Shown here in pieces: positions 1 through 5,858 of a DNA stretch of 8,003 nucleotides. Within the stretch, counting starts at the first letter, position 1; every line of letters begins with the position of its first letter. The notes below the pieces were generated by a model, which saw nothing but the letters and a program-made list of their open reading frames with translations, was not told where the DNA came from and did not search any database. The DNA is taken from NCBI GenBank assembly GCA_964644555.1, contig CAZXWI010000070.1, positions 1-8,003 of the forward strand, in the 5' to 3' direction. This DNA comes from RUG14186 sp964644555. GTDB lineage: Bacteria; Bacillota; Clostridia; Eubacteriales; Anaerofustaceae. The translations under genes and the position numbers were made by a program.

Positions 1-30
1 TTATATAAAAAATGTTCATAACTTGTCAAT

Positions 31-54
31 ATGTTAAAGCTTACCTTTTAACAT
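31..54. promoter_or_regulatory. Upstream inverted repeat, candidate operator
   Basis: ATGTTAAA (31-38) and TTTAACAT (47-54) form a perfect 8-base inverted repeat with an 8-base spacer. The same two half-sites recur back to back at 153-168, just downstream of the probable -10 box. Two copies of one half-site pair in one upstream region suggest a transcription-factor site. The regulator is unknown. AT-rich sequence raises the risk of chance occurrence. Confidence 0.4.
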
Positions 55-117
55 TTTAATATGCACATAATTTAATAAAATCAATATGTGTTTTGAGCTA
101 AATAATTCGGCTTTGTA

Positions 118-146
118 TGTGCAAAAGATGAAAAAATGTGTATAAT
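118..146 (+). promoter_or_regulatory. Probable promoter of the flavodiiron gene
   Basis: A perfect TATAAT lies at 141-146. The best -35 match at 17-base spacing is TGTGCA (118-123), only three of six to consensus, so the promoter would be -10-driven or activator-dependent. Transcription would start near 153, inside the palindrome at 152-169. Confidence 0.5.
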
Positions 147-151
147 AATAT

Positions 152-169
152 TATGTTAAATTTAACATA
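152..169. promoter_or_regulatory. 18-base perfect palindrome at the expected start site, candidate operator
   Basis: TATGTTAAATTTAACATA is a perfect palindrome between the -10 box (141-146) and the ribosome site (171-177). A repressor bound here would block initiation. The TGTTAA half-sites resemble clostridial Rex half-sites, but the spacing (2 bases, against 4 in the Rex consensus) does not match, so no regulator is assigned. Confidence 0.45.
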
Positions 170-182
170 TAAGGAGGCTAAA

Positions 183-1340
183 ATGATTACTGTAACGGAT
201 AAAATAAAATATATAGGCGTTAATGACCATGAAATCGATTTATTCGAGGGGCAATACATAGTCCCCAACGGAATGTCATACAATTCATACCTTATTGAGG
301 ATGACAAATGCGCATTAATGGATACCGTGGATTCATCCAAAGCCGATGAATGGCTTGCAAATTTAAAAAATGCACTCGGCGAAAGACCTCTTGACTACAT
401 TGTGGTGCTGCATATGGAACCCGACCATTCGGGCAGCCTCAAACGTGTTTTGGACGAATACCCCGATGCGAAAATGGTAGGAAACGAAAAAACCGTTAAA
501 TTTGCAGAGCAGTTTTTTAATATCGACTTAACAGGAAGAACTCTTCTTGTTAACGGAAATGACAGCTTAAATTTAGGCAAGCACACCCTCACTTTTGTAT
601 CCGCACCCATGGTTCATTGGCCGGAAGTAATGCTGGCTTACGAACAGAGCGAAAAGATTCTGTTTGCCGCAGATGCATTCGGCAAATTCGGAGCTTTGGA
701 TGTAGAAGAAGAATGGGACTGCGAAGCAAGAAGATATTATTTTAACATAGTCGGCAAATACGGTGCACAAGTTCAAAAGGTTTTAGCTCAGGCCGCACAA
801 CTCGACATACAAATAATTTGCCCCCTTCACGGGCCCATCTTAAAAGAAAATTTGGGCTACTACATTAATAAATACGATATCTGGAGTAGCTACCGTTCGG
901 AAGATGAGGGTGTATTTATTGCATACGCTTCCATTTACGGACACACTAAAAAAGCCGCAGAGTTTGCCTACGAAAAGCTCACATCGAAGGGAATTAAAGC
1001 CTCGATTGCCGACCTTGCAAGAGATGACATGGCAGAAGCCATAGAGGACGCTTTCCGCTACGACAAACTTATCCTTGCCTGCCCCACATATAACGGAGAT
1101 ATGTTCCCACCAATGGAAACCCTCCTTATGCATCTAAAAGGCAAGAACTTCCAAAACAAGAAAGTTGCACTCATCGAAAACGGCACATGGACAGCTCAGT
1201 CAGGTAAAAAGATGCGTGCCGAAATCGAAAGCATGAAAAATATGAAAATTTGTGATACAACGCTTTCCATCAAATCTTCTATGAAGCCCTCCGATGAAGA
1301 AACTTTAGATACACTCATAAATGAATTATTAAACTTATAA
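183..1340 (+). CDS. Flavodiiron protein (FprA-type A-type flavoprotein)
   Basis: This is a cytoplasmic flavodiiron protein that reduces O2 to water and/or NO to N2O, protecting anaerobes. Residues 1 to about 240 form the metallo-beta-lactamase-like di-iron domain. All expected ligands are present: H77-x-E79-x-D81-H82, H145, D164 and H216. Residues from about 243 to 385 form a flavodoxin domain, with an FMN phosphate-loop motif at 250-255 (SIYGHT) and a second flavin-loop region at 300-306. At 385 residues it has the usual core length and lacks C-terminal rubredoxin or flavin-reductase modules, so electrons must come from a separate donor, probably rubredoxin. I chose ATG 183 because AAGGAGG lies at 171-177; an in-frame GTG at 138 falls inside the -10 region and has no ribosome site. 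Transcribed alone, it ends at the hairpin at 1347-1384. The family is certain; O2 versus NO preference cannot be read from sequence. Confidence 0.95.
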   Translation: MITVTDKIKYIGVNDHEIDLFEGQYIVPNGMSYNSYLIEDDKCALMDTVDSSKADEWLANLKNALGERPLDYIVVLHMEPDHSGSLKRVLDEYPDAKMVGNEKTVKFAEQFFNIDLTGRTLLVNGNDSLNLGKHTLTFVSAPMVHWPEVMLAYEQSEKILFAADAFGKFGALDVEEEWDCEARRYYFNIVGKYGAQVQKVLAQAAQLDIQIICPLHGPILKENLGYYINKYDIWSSYRSEDEGVFIAYASIYGHTKKAAEFAYEKLTSKGIKASIADLARDDMAEAIEDAFRYDKLILACPTYNGDMFPPMETLLMHLKGKNFQNKKVALIENGTWTAQSGKKMRAEIESMKNMKICDTTLSIKSSMKPSDEETLDTLINELLNL

Positions 1341-1346
1341 AAATTG

Positions 1347-1384
1347 CCCCGTGCATTGATATTATTTTATATCGCTGCACGGGG
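1347..1384. terminator. Bidirectional intrinsic terminator between convergent genes
   Basis: CCCCGTGCA (1347-1355) pairs perfectly with TGCACGGGG (1376-1384). A second 5-bp stem (GATAT 1358-1362 with ATATC 1369-1373) closes the loop. On the minus strand the stem is followed by CAATTTTTATAAG, a good U tract. On the plus strand the tail is weaker (TGTTTATT). It probably ends both the flavodiiron transcript and the polysaccharide operon, whose last stop codon is at 1392. Confidence 0.85.
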
Positions 1385-1391
1385 TGTTTAT

Positions 1392-2255
1392 TCAGCTAAG
1401 CTCTTCCGATTTTTTGAGTTCATCAATATATCGGCTTAATGCATCCTGCCATGAGGGAAGCCTGCTAAAGCCGGCTTTATCAAGAGAAGATTTACTAAGT
1501 CTGCTGTTTTGCGGGCGTGTTGCTTTTGTGGGGTATTCGCTGCTTGGCACGGGGGTTACTTTTATGTTATCAAACCCCGACTGCCTAAAAATTTCGCAAG
1601 CAAATTCGTACCAAGAACAAAATCCCTCGTTGGTAGCATGATAGGTTGCATATTTATCACTTTTTATCATATCCGCAATAAGCACAGCCAAATCGTAGGT
1701 GTAGGTGGGCGAACCTATTTGGTCTGACACAACCGATGGATTCTTACCCGATTTCCCTAAATTAATCATGGTCTTTACAAAGTTTTTTCCGTTTATGCCA
1801 AATACCCATGATATGCGAAGAATAAAATATTTTTGCAAGTATTTTTTTATTGCAGCCTCGCCTTCATACTTTGTTCTTCCGTATGCGCTTAATGGTGCTA
1901 CGCTATCATCTGTTTCCCACTCATTATCTCCGCTGCCGTCAAAAACATAGTCCGTGCTTATATATACTACTTTTGCATCGATATCTTTTGCACATCGTGC
2001 TATGTTTTCACACCCCAAAACATTTATTTTTTCGCACATAGCTATATTATCTTCAGCTGCGTCCACATTCGTATATGCGGCACAATGCACTATACAATCG
2101 GGAACTTCTTTCTCAAACATCTTGGAAACGCTCTCGTAATCGGTAATGTCCATATTATCGACATCAGTCAAAACGGTTTCATGCCCTACCTGTCTAAGCC
2201 GTTTGTCCACATCGTAACCAAGCTGCCCATTTGCTCCTGTAATCAATACCTTCAT
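1392..2255 (-). CDS. rfbD: dTDP-4-dehydrorhamnose reductase (RmlD/RfbD)
   Basis: A cytoplasmic NAD(P)H-dependent short-chain dehydrogenase that reduces dTDP-4-dehydro-L-rhamnose to dTDP-L-rhamnose, the last step in making activated rhamnose. At 287 residues it is full length. The N-terminal Rossmann motif GANGQLG is at 7-13, the STDYVFDG region at 100-107, and the catalytic Y125-x3-K129 in YGRTK. QIGSPTY (179-185) and RPQNSRLS (247-254) are typical family signatures near the sugar-nucleotide site. It is the last gene of a three-gene operon and starts 6 bases after the stop of the glycosyltransferase upstream. Its ribosome site (GAAG, or AAAGG further out) lies in the end of that gene. RmlA, RmlB and RmlC are not in the window and must be encoded elsewhere. 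An alternative is a related NDP-sugar reductase, which I consider less likely. Confidence 0.92.
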   Translation of the reverse strand: MKVLITGANGQLGYDVDKRLRQVGHETVLTDVDNMDITDYESVSKMFEKEVPDCIVHCAAYTNVDAAEDNIAMCEKINVLGCENIARCAKDIDAKVVYISTDYVFDGSGDNEWETDDSVAPLSAYGRTKYEGEAAIKKYLQKYFILRISWVFGINGKNFVKTMINLGKSGKNPSVVSDQIGSPTYTYDLAVLIADMIKSDKYATYHATNEGFCSWYEFACEIFRQSGFDNIKVTPVPSSEYPTKATRPQNSRLSKSSLDKAGFSRLPSWQDALSRYIDELKKSEELS

Positions 2256-2261
2256 AATCTT

Positions 2262-3083
2262 CTATTTAACCTTTGCTGTTTCATAATATTTTTTTACAAA
2301 TGCAAAACTTTTATATGTCAAAGTCAATTTCGCCATTCTTCTGAAAATCAGCTTTTTATATTCTGATGAGTTATTCATAATGTATCCCATATCTTTAACA
2401 TATATCCCGAAACGATTAATTGCCGATGATAAACTCGGTTTTTCATTTCCCGAGAAATTTTGTTTCATTACATAATCTATAACCGATATTGTCTTGCCCT
2501 GATTTTTCATATCCAAAATAAATTTATGATCTATTCCGTCAAGGAATATGTTCTCATCATATCGGTAATTTTTAAACACTTCAAAGCGAATTGCCATTGC
2601 CGAATTTATGCCGCTTATGTCATCGCCGTTATAATAGAGTGCTTCCTCTTTTGATGAAAAAACATTCGTTTGCATATTCGGTAAAATTTTACACGGAGAA
2701 ATTATAGTATGTGATGAATATATCACCGGCAATAAGATATCCGCTTGTTCATCATTTGTTATGCAACCTTTAACAATCTCAAAATATTCCTTGTCAAATT
2801 CGCTGTCATCATCAAACAAGCAAACATATCCGCAAAAATCAAGCGAAGTCAAATACTCGATTCCTTTGTTATATGCTTTGGAAAGTCCTATATTTTTATT
2901 TTCGCTAATATATTTCCAACCCATATCGGCGCAATAGGATTTATTGTCAAAGGGTTTTGTGCTGTTATCCACGATAATTACTTTTACATTATCCACCCCT
3001 TTAAGGGTTTTGCAAGTTAGACTGTCATCACAGGATTTATTATAGACTACCACAACAACGGCAATGTTTTCGGATATGCTCAT
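2262..3083 (-). CDS. Family 2 glycosyltransferase
   Basis: A GT-A fold glycosyltransferase of family GT2, expected to act at the cytoplasmic face of the membrane and add a sugar from a nucleotide donor to a surface polysaccharide intermediate. At 273 residues it has the VVVYN strand at 11-15, VDNS at 38-41, NIGLSKAYNKG at 64-74 (a motif common in rhamnosyltransferase-like members) and the metal-binding DxD region LFDDDSE at 89-95. FLDGIDHKF at 180-188 sits where the catalytic acidic residue is expected. The start ATG overlaps the stop of the preceding gene (ATGA at 3080-3083), and AGGAAAG lies just upstream, so translation is probably coupled. Next to a dTDP-rhamnose reductase, rhamnose is a reasonable donor guess, but neither donor nor acceptor can be read from the sequence. 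Confidence 0.88.
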   Translation of the reverse strand: MSISENIAVVVVVYNKSCDDSLTCKTLKGVDNVKVIIVDNSTKPFDNKSYCADMGWKYISENKNIGLSKAYNKGIEYLTSLDFCGYVCLFDDDSEFDKEYFEIVKGCITNDEQADILLPVIYSSHTIISPCKILPNMQTNVFSSKEEALYYNGDDISGINSAMAIRFEVFKNYRYDENIFLDGIDHKFILDMKNQGKTISVIDYVMKQNFSGNEKPSLSSAINRFGIYVKDMGYIMNNSSEYKKLIFRRMAKLTLTYKSFAFVKKYYETAKVK

Positions 3084-3805
3084 ATTTTTTCTTTCCTTTC
3101 TCTGTTAAGCCTTTTGATTAGATTAATAATGAGCCTTGTTCTCATTCGTAAAATAAGTGATAATTTTCTTCGTTTCCCCTCCGTTACATTGCAATCATGC
3201 AGTCTGTGAAACAGCAAAACATCGTCTAAATACGCAATCTTACCGCTGAATTCCGCAATAACCGCTATCCATTGGTCATATCCCTGTATTCTGGGAATAG
3301 GCAGAATAATATCTTTCATTCGCTTAGTAAATGCCATACAGCATCCGCTCATTCTCGGCTTTACTATATTTTTTATTTTTCCCGGGCCTATAGGGTATAT
3401 ATCAAAAAAAGTTTTATCGGCAGGATTAAGCTCGATATCTGTATGCACAGCATTATGTATTACCATATCAGCAGAGGTTTTCATAAAACATTCCTGAACC
3501 TTACCAAGTTTATCCTCCGTCCATTTGTCGTCTTGATCGGAAATGTATATATATTCTCCTCTGCAATGATACAACGCATTTTCGAAATTGCCTGTAACCC
3601 CCGATGACGGATTCTCAAAGACTTTAACTCTCAAGTCACCTCTTGCATAATCATTTATAACGCTCAATGTGTTATCGCTTGATTTATCGTAGCTTATTAC
3701 AAGTTCGTCATCTTCGCCAAGCTGTTTTAGTATAGAATCTATTTGAGTCGGCAAATATTTTTCTCCGTTATATACCGCCATTGCCACAGAACATCTTACA
3801 CTCAT
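3080..3805 (-). CDS. Family 2 glycosyltransferase
   Basis: A second GT2 enzyme (241 residues), the first gene of the surface-polysaccharide operon. Visible motifs are AVYNGEKYL at 10-18, SYDKSSDNT at 38-46 (usually SDDGSTDNT; one of the two aspartates is replaced by Tyr, D40 remains), the DxD region SDQDDKW at 89-95, GYDQWI at 175-180 in place of the common HDWW-type catalytic element, and HRLHDCNVT at 200-208, resembling the RxHxxNxTG segment of rhamnosyltransferase-like members. The C-terminus is strongly basic (about 211-240), which could aid membrane association. No transmembrane helix is evident. I chose ATG 3805 because GAGGGA lies 6-7 bases upstream. It overlaps the next gene by ATGA. 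Transcription probably begins from the extended -10 promoter at 3875-3904. Donor and acceptor are unknown. Confidence 0.88.
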   Translation of the reverse strand: MSVRCSVAMAVYNGEKYLPTQIDSILKQLGEDDELVISYDKSSDNTLSVINDYARGDLRVKVFENPSSGVTGNFENALYHCRGEYIYISDQDDKWTEDKLGKVQECFMKTSADMVIHNAVHTDIELNPADKTFFDIYPIGPGKIKNIVKPRMSGCCMAFTKRMKDIILPIPRIQGYDQWIAVIAEFSGKIAYLDDVLLFHRLHDCNVTEGKRRKLSLILRMRTRLIINLIKRLNRERKEKI

Positions 3806-3874
3806 CTTATTCCCTCGCTGTCTGTTTTATTATGTGTAAAATTTTATCAAATCAATAATCGAATTATAGATATA

Positions 3875-3904
3875 ATTATAACACATATATACTTTATTTA
3901 TCAA
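3875..3904 (-). promoter_or_regulatory. Sigma-A promoter of the glycosyltransferase operon
   Basis: Read on the minus strand, TTGATA (3904-3899, five of six to consensus) and TATAAT (3880-3875) are 18 bases apart, with a TGT just upstream of the -10 box giving an extended -10. The leader to the first start codon would be about 60 bases. It lies back to back with the mntP promoter; the two -35 boxes are 26 bases apart. Confidence 0.75.
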
Positions 3905-3930
3905 ACTAAGAACGCTCATGCATTTTAGTA

Positions 3931-3960
3931 TTGACAAATTTTATCATTTTATTGTATAAT
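3931..3960 (+). promoter_or_regulatory. Sigma-A promoter of the riboswitch-mntP transcript
   Basis: Perfect TTGACA (3931-3936) and perfect TATAAT (3955-3960) with an 18-base spacer. The start would be near 3967, just before the riboswitch aptamer. Such a strong promoter fits a transcript controlled mainly at the riboswitch. Confidence 0.9.
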
Positions 3961-3971
3961 CTACTAACACT

Positions 3972-4055
3972 CGTGAGGGAGTAGTTGGCGAATATCGCGG
4001 CAAGTCAACATACTGACTTATAAAGTCTGGCTTGCCTTAATTAACAAGACTCATG
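3972..4055 (+). ncRNA. yybP-ykoY manganese riboswitch aptamer
   Basis: The leader carries the conserved loop sequences of the yybP-ykoY family: GGGAGTAG (3977-3984 region) and the GTCAACATACT block (4004-4014). Helices that can be drawn are P1 CGTGAG (3972-3977) with CTCATG (4050-4055, one G-U), GCGA (3988-3991) with TCGC (3995-3998), GGCAAG (3999-4004) with CTTGCC (4031-4036), and an apical stem GACTT/AAGTC (4015-4027). Family members bind Mn2+ and commonly control Mn2+ exporters; the gene downstream is mntP, which agrees. The 3' strand of P1 lies inside the terminator at 4045-4086, so Mn2+ binding should prevent termination (an ON switch). Confidence 0.93.
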
Positions 4056-4088
4056 CAGGTCTTTCCTGCGTTTGTCTTGATTTTTTAT
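4045..4088 (+). terminator. Riboswitch expression-platform terminator
   Basis: CAAGAC (4045-4050) pairs with GTCTTG (4074-4079), and ATGCAGG (4053-4059) pairs with CCTGCGT (4065-4071, one U-G) around a 5-base loop; a 2x2 internal loop separates the stems. The U tract 4081-4086 follows. Bases 4050-4055 are also needed for aptamer P1, so the two folds exclude each other. Confidence 0.88.
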
Positions 4089-4104
4089 GAGGTGGTATAA
4101 TTAA

Positions 4105-4668
4105 ATGAATTTTGCTGAACTGTTTTTGCTGGCGATAGGCCTTTCCATGGATGCCTTTGCCGTCGCCATATGTAAAGGGCTTTCCCTAAAAAGAATACGC
4201 ATAAAAGAATGTGGAATTGTAGGGCTTTGGTTCGGAGGGTTTCAGGCACTCATGCCCTGTATAGGATTCTTTGCGGCAAGCCTTTTTTCTGAGGCAATAC
4301 AACGCTTCGATCATTGGATTGCCTTTGTCCTGCTTGTATTCATAGGAATAAGCATGATAAAAGAATCCCGTGAAAACGAGGACTGCACAGAAGCTTCTCT
4401 CGGATTCAAAACCATGTTCACCATGGCTGTGGCTACCAGCATAGATGCTTTAGCTGTAGGAATAACATTCGCTTTTTTGAATGTGAATATCATAACGGCG
4501 GCGCTGCTTATCGGAACGACCACATTTATTTTTTCTGCAATCGGAGTAAAAATAGGCAATATTTTCGGTTCTAAATTTAAGGGGAAAGCCGAGCTTGCCG
4601 GAGGAATAATTCTTATATTATTGGGAACTAAAATTCTTTTGGAACATTTGGGGATCATTGTGTTGTAG
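4105..4668 (+). CDS. mntP: Manganese efflux pump MntP
   Basis: An inner-membrane Mn2+ exporter of the MntP family (formerly YebN/DUF204) that lowers cytoplasmic Mn2+ when it is in excess. At 187 residues it matches the family length. About six hydrophobic segments are visible (roughly 3-22, 37-61, 68-85, 103-125, 130-150 and 163-182). They form the two internal repeats of the family, each with a conserved membrane aspartate: GLSMDAFAVA (12-21, D16) and ATSIDALAVGI (110-120, D114). The C-terminal GTKILLEHLG (174-183) is also typical. GAGGTGG (4089-4095) lies 9 bases before the ATG. Expression is controlled by the upstream manganese riboswitch and strong promoter. The stop is followed after 9 bases by a long hairpin that may end or restrict the transcript before the ZIP gene. 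Confidence 0.96.
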   Translation: MNFAELFLLAIGLSMDAFAVAICKGLSLKRIRIKECGIVGLWFGGFQALMPCIGFFAASLFSEAIQRFDHWIAFVLLVFIGISMIKESRENEDCTEASLGFKTMFTMAVATSIDALAVGITFAFLNVNIITAALLIGTTTFIFSAIGVKIGNIFGSKFKGKAELAGGIILILLGTKILLEHLGIIVL

Positions 4669-4677
4669 CGTAACATT

Positions 4678-4722
4678 AAAAGGTAATCGACATAATATAA
4701 ATTATGTCTGATTACTTTTTTT
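4678..4722 (+). terminator. Long hairpin with U tract spanning the ZIP gene start
   Basis: Bases 4678-4688 (AAAAGGTAATC) pair with 4710-4720 (GATTACTTTTT, one G-U), and GACATAAT (4689-4696) pairs with ATTATGTC (4701-4708). The loop is ATAA and T4709 is bulged: a 19-bp stem followed by further T's to 4722. It begins 9 bases after the mntP stop, so it may be the mntP terminator. It also sequesters the only purine-rich ribosome-site candidate (4678-4683) and the ATG at 4704, so it could control translation instead. The stem is AT-rich, so its strength is uncertain. Confidence 0.55.
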
Positions 4723-5462
4723 CTTTGGATGATACATTAAAAGCACTCCTTGCCACTTTATTTACCTGGGCGGTTACGGCAATGGGGGCATTATTGGTAT
4801 ACTTTTTCAGAAATATCAATAAAAAGCTTTGCAATATTCTTTTAAGCATATCATCGGGAATAATGTGTGCAGCATCGTTTTGGTCGCTTTTATCTCCTGC
4901 GAGGGACATGGCAAGCAAGTTAAACCTTATACCCCATTGGGTTTTGTGTATTGGGTTTCTTTCGGGCGGGGCGTTTTTGATCTTGTCCGACAAAATCATA
5001 CGAACTGATGACAAACAAAGTTTTATGCTTATTTTTTCCATAACACTGCATAATATCCCCGAGGGCTTGGCAATAGGTGTTGCATTTGCTGGAAGCCAAA
5101 GCTATGCCGATATTATTGCAGCATGCGTTCTCACATTCGGCATTGCCTTGCAAAATTTTCCGGAAGGTGCTGCCATAAGCCTCCCCCTCAAGGGGAGGGG
5201 CTACAGCACAAACAAAGCATTTTTCTATGGTCAGCTCAGCGGTTTTGCCGAACCAATAAGCGCTCTAATAGGCTCATATGCCGTATCAAAAATCAAAACT
5301 CTTTTACCTTTTGCACTTTCCTTTGCGGCAGGTGCCATGATATATGTGGTTATCACGGAGCTACTTCCCGAAAGCATACAAGGTAAAAACAAAACCTTAA
5401 TGAGTTTATGTTTTATGTTGGGATTTTGCGTTATGACAGCACTTGATGTTGGGCTTGGATAA
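4704..5462 (+). CDS. ZIP-family divalent metal transporter
   Basis: An inner-membrane ZIP transporter, a family that usually brings Zn2+, Fe2+ or Mn2+ into the cytoplasm. At 252 residues it is full length with about eight hydrophobic segments. The membrane metal-site motifs are present: HNIPEG at 116-121 (H116, N117, E120), QNFPEG at 150-155 (N151, E154), GFAEP at 180-184 (E183) and ITELLPE at 217-223 (E219, E223). The His-rich loop common in eukaryotic members is absent. ATG 4704 gives the expected short N-terminal tail before the first helix (about 12-35), but it has no normally spaced ribosome site: AAAAGG is 20 bases away and both lie in a hairpin. A TTG at 4725 is no better supported, and the next ATG (residue 27) would cut helix 1. 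It follows mntP by 35 bases. The metal and its link to Mn2+ control are unknown. Confidence 0.9.
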   Translation: MSDYFFSLDDTLKALLATLFTWAVTAMGALLVYFFRNINKKLCNILLSISSGIMCAASFWSLLSPARDMASKLNLIPHWVLCIGFLSGGAFLILSDKIIRTDDKQSFMLIFSITLHNIPEGLAIGVAFAGSQSYADIIAACVLTFGIALQNFPEGAAISLPLKGRGYSTNKAFFYGQLSGFAEPISALIGSYAVSKIKTLLPFALSFAAGAMIYVVITELLPESIQGKNKTLMSLCFMLGFCVMTALDVGLG

Positions 5463-5464
5463 AA

Positions 5465-5519
5465 TTTCAAATCTCTCATTTGGCAAACTTCATTTGCCTT
5501 AAAGTTAGAGAAGAGGATA
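5465..5519. repeat. 55-base direct repeat, copy 1
   Basis: Identical base for base to 5620-5674, with a period of 155. It begins two bases after the ZIP stop codon. It contains a small hairpin (GGCAAA 5483-5488 with TTTGCC 5493-5498) and is followed by the near-palindromic block 5519-5543, which reappears after the gap at 5775-5798. Confidence 0.95.
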
Positions 5520-5606
5520 ATTTATTAAGCAAGCTTATAAATTATTTGGTTTAGTCTTTATCTTTCGGCAGAGTGCTTAGTATACACTTCGTGCTTTTTT
5601 AACGGT

Positions 5607-5635
5607 AATGAGAGATTTTTTTCAAATCTCTCATT
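5607..5635. repeat. 12-bp perfect inverted repeat at the left edge of repeat copy 2
   Basis: AATGAGAGATTT (5607-5618) and AAATCTCTCATT (5624-5635) are exact reverse complements around a 5-base loop. The right arm belongs to repeat copy 2. Copy 1 has no left arm because the ZIP coding end lies there. Confidence 0.9.
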
Positions 5636-5674
5636 TGGCAAACTTCATTTGCCTTAAAGTTAGAGAAGAGGATA
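5620..5674. repeat. 55-base direct repeat, copy 2, truncated by the gap
   Basis: Identical to 5465-5519 and cut at its last base by the N run. In copy 1 the next 24 bases (5520-5543) are identical to those immediately after the gap (5775-5798), so the gap falls inside a repeat unit. Confidence 0.95.
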
Positions 5675-5818
5675 NNNNNNNNNNNNNNNNNNNNNNNNNN
5701 NNNNNNNNNNNNNNNNNNNNNNNNNNNNNNNNNNNNNNNNNNNNNNNNNNNNNNNNNNNNNNNNNNNNNNNNNNATTTATTAAGCAAGCTTATAAATTGT
5801 CCTCTTCTCTAACTTTAA
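5654..5818. repeat. Interrupted long inverted repeat across the gap
   Basis: The 19-base arm TTAAAGTTAGAGAAGAGGA (5654-5672; also 5499-5517 in copy 1) is exactly complementary to TCCTCTTCTCTAACTTTAA (5800-5818). If the N's are ignored, the centre AATTTATTAAGC-AA-GCTTATAAATT is itself a near-perfect hairpin with one bulged T, giving a stem of about 30 bp. This resembles a small MITE- or REP-like element, but no transposase or clear target duplication is seen. Confidence 0.7.
5675..5774. other. Assembly gap of exactly 100 N
   Basis: A run of 100 N is a conventional placeholder for a scaffold gap of unknown size. It is not biological sequence and its real length may be zero, negative (overlap) or much longer. 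Confidence 0.97.
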
Positions 5819-5832
5819 CCGTTTTCAAAAAA

Positions 5833-5858
5833 ATAAGTCGGTAGAATTACCGACTTAT
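5833..5858 (-). terminator. Intrinsic terminator of the rplU-prp-rpmA operon
   Basis: ATAAGTCGGTA (5833-5843) pairs perfectly over 11 bp with TACCGACTTAT (5848-5858), with a 4-base loop. On the minus strand it is followed by a run of seven T's and then GAAAA. It lies 16 bases past the rpmA stop. Confidence 0.92.

Noticed and set aside
139..154. PerR-type box overlapping the -10 of the flavodiiron gene
   Set aside because: About 10 of 14 positions fit, but in such AT-rich sequence containing TATAAT this is expected by chance; the right half is poor.
31..169. Rex binding sites upstream of the flavodiiron gene
   Set aside because: The half-site is similar, but the spacers between TGTTAA and TTAACA are 10 and 2 bases, not the 4 required by the Rex consensus.
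138..182. GTG at 138 as start of the flavodiiron protein
   Set aside because: It overlaps the -10 box, has no ribosome site and would add 15 non-family residues; ATG 183 has AAGGAGG at the right distance.
4311..4676. 121-codon open frame on the minus strand inside mntP
   Set aside because: It is antisense to a clear mntP coding sequence, has no family resemblance and is a typical shadow frame.
5570..5600. Terminator for the ZIP gene near the T run at 5595-5600
   Set aside because: Only a 4-bp AGTG/CACT stem and a direct GTGC repeat precede the T run; no stable hairpin can be drawn.
5465..5818. CRISPR-like array from the repeated 55-base unit
   Set aside because: Only two direct copies, unit too long, spacing of 100 bases, no cas gene in the window, and the repeat is hairpin-rich in a way unlike CRISPR repeats.
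5599..5844. Open frames running through the N gap on both strands
   Set aside because: They exist only because N codons are not read as stops; there is no ribosome site and the region is made of repeats.
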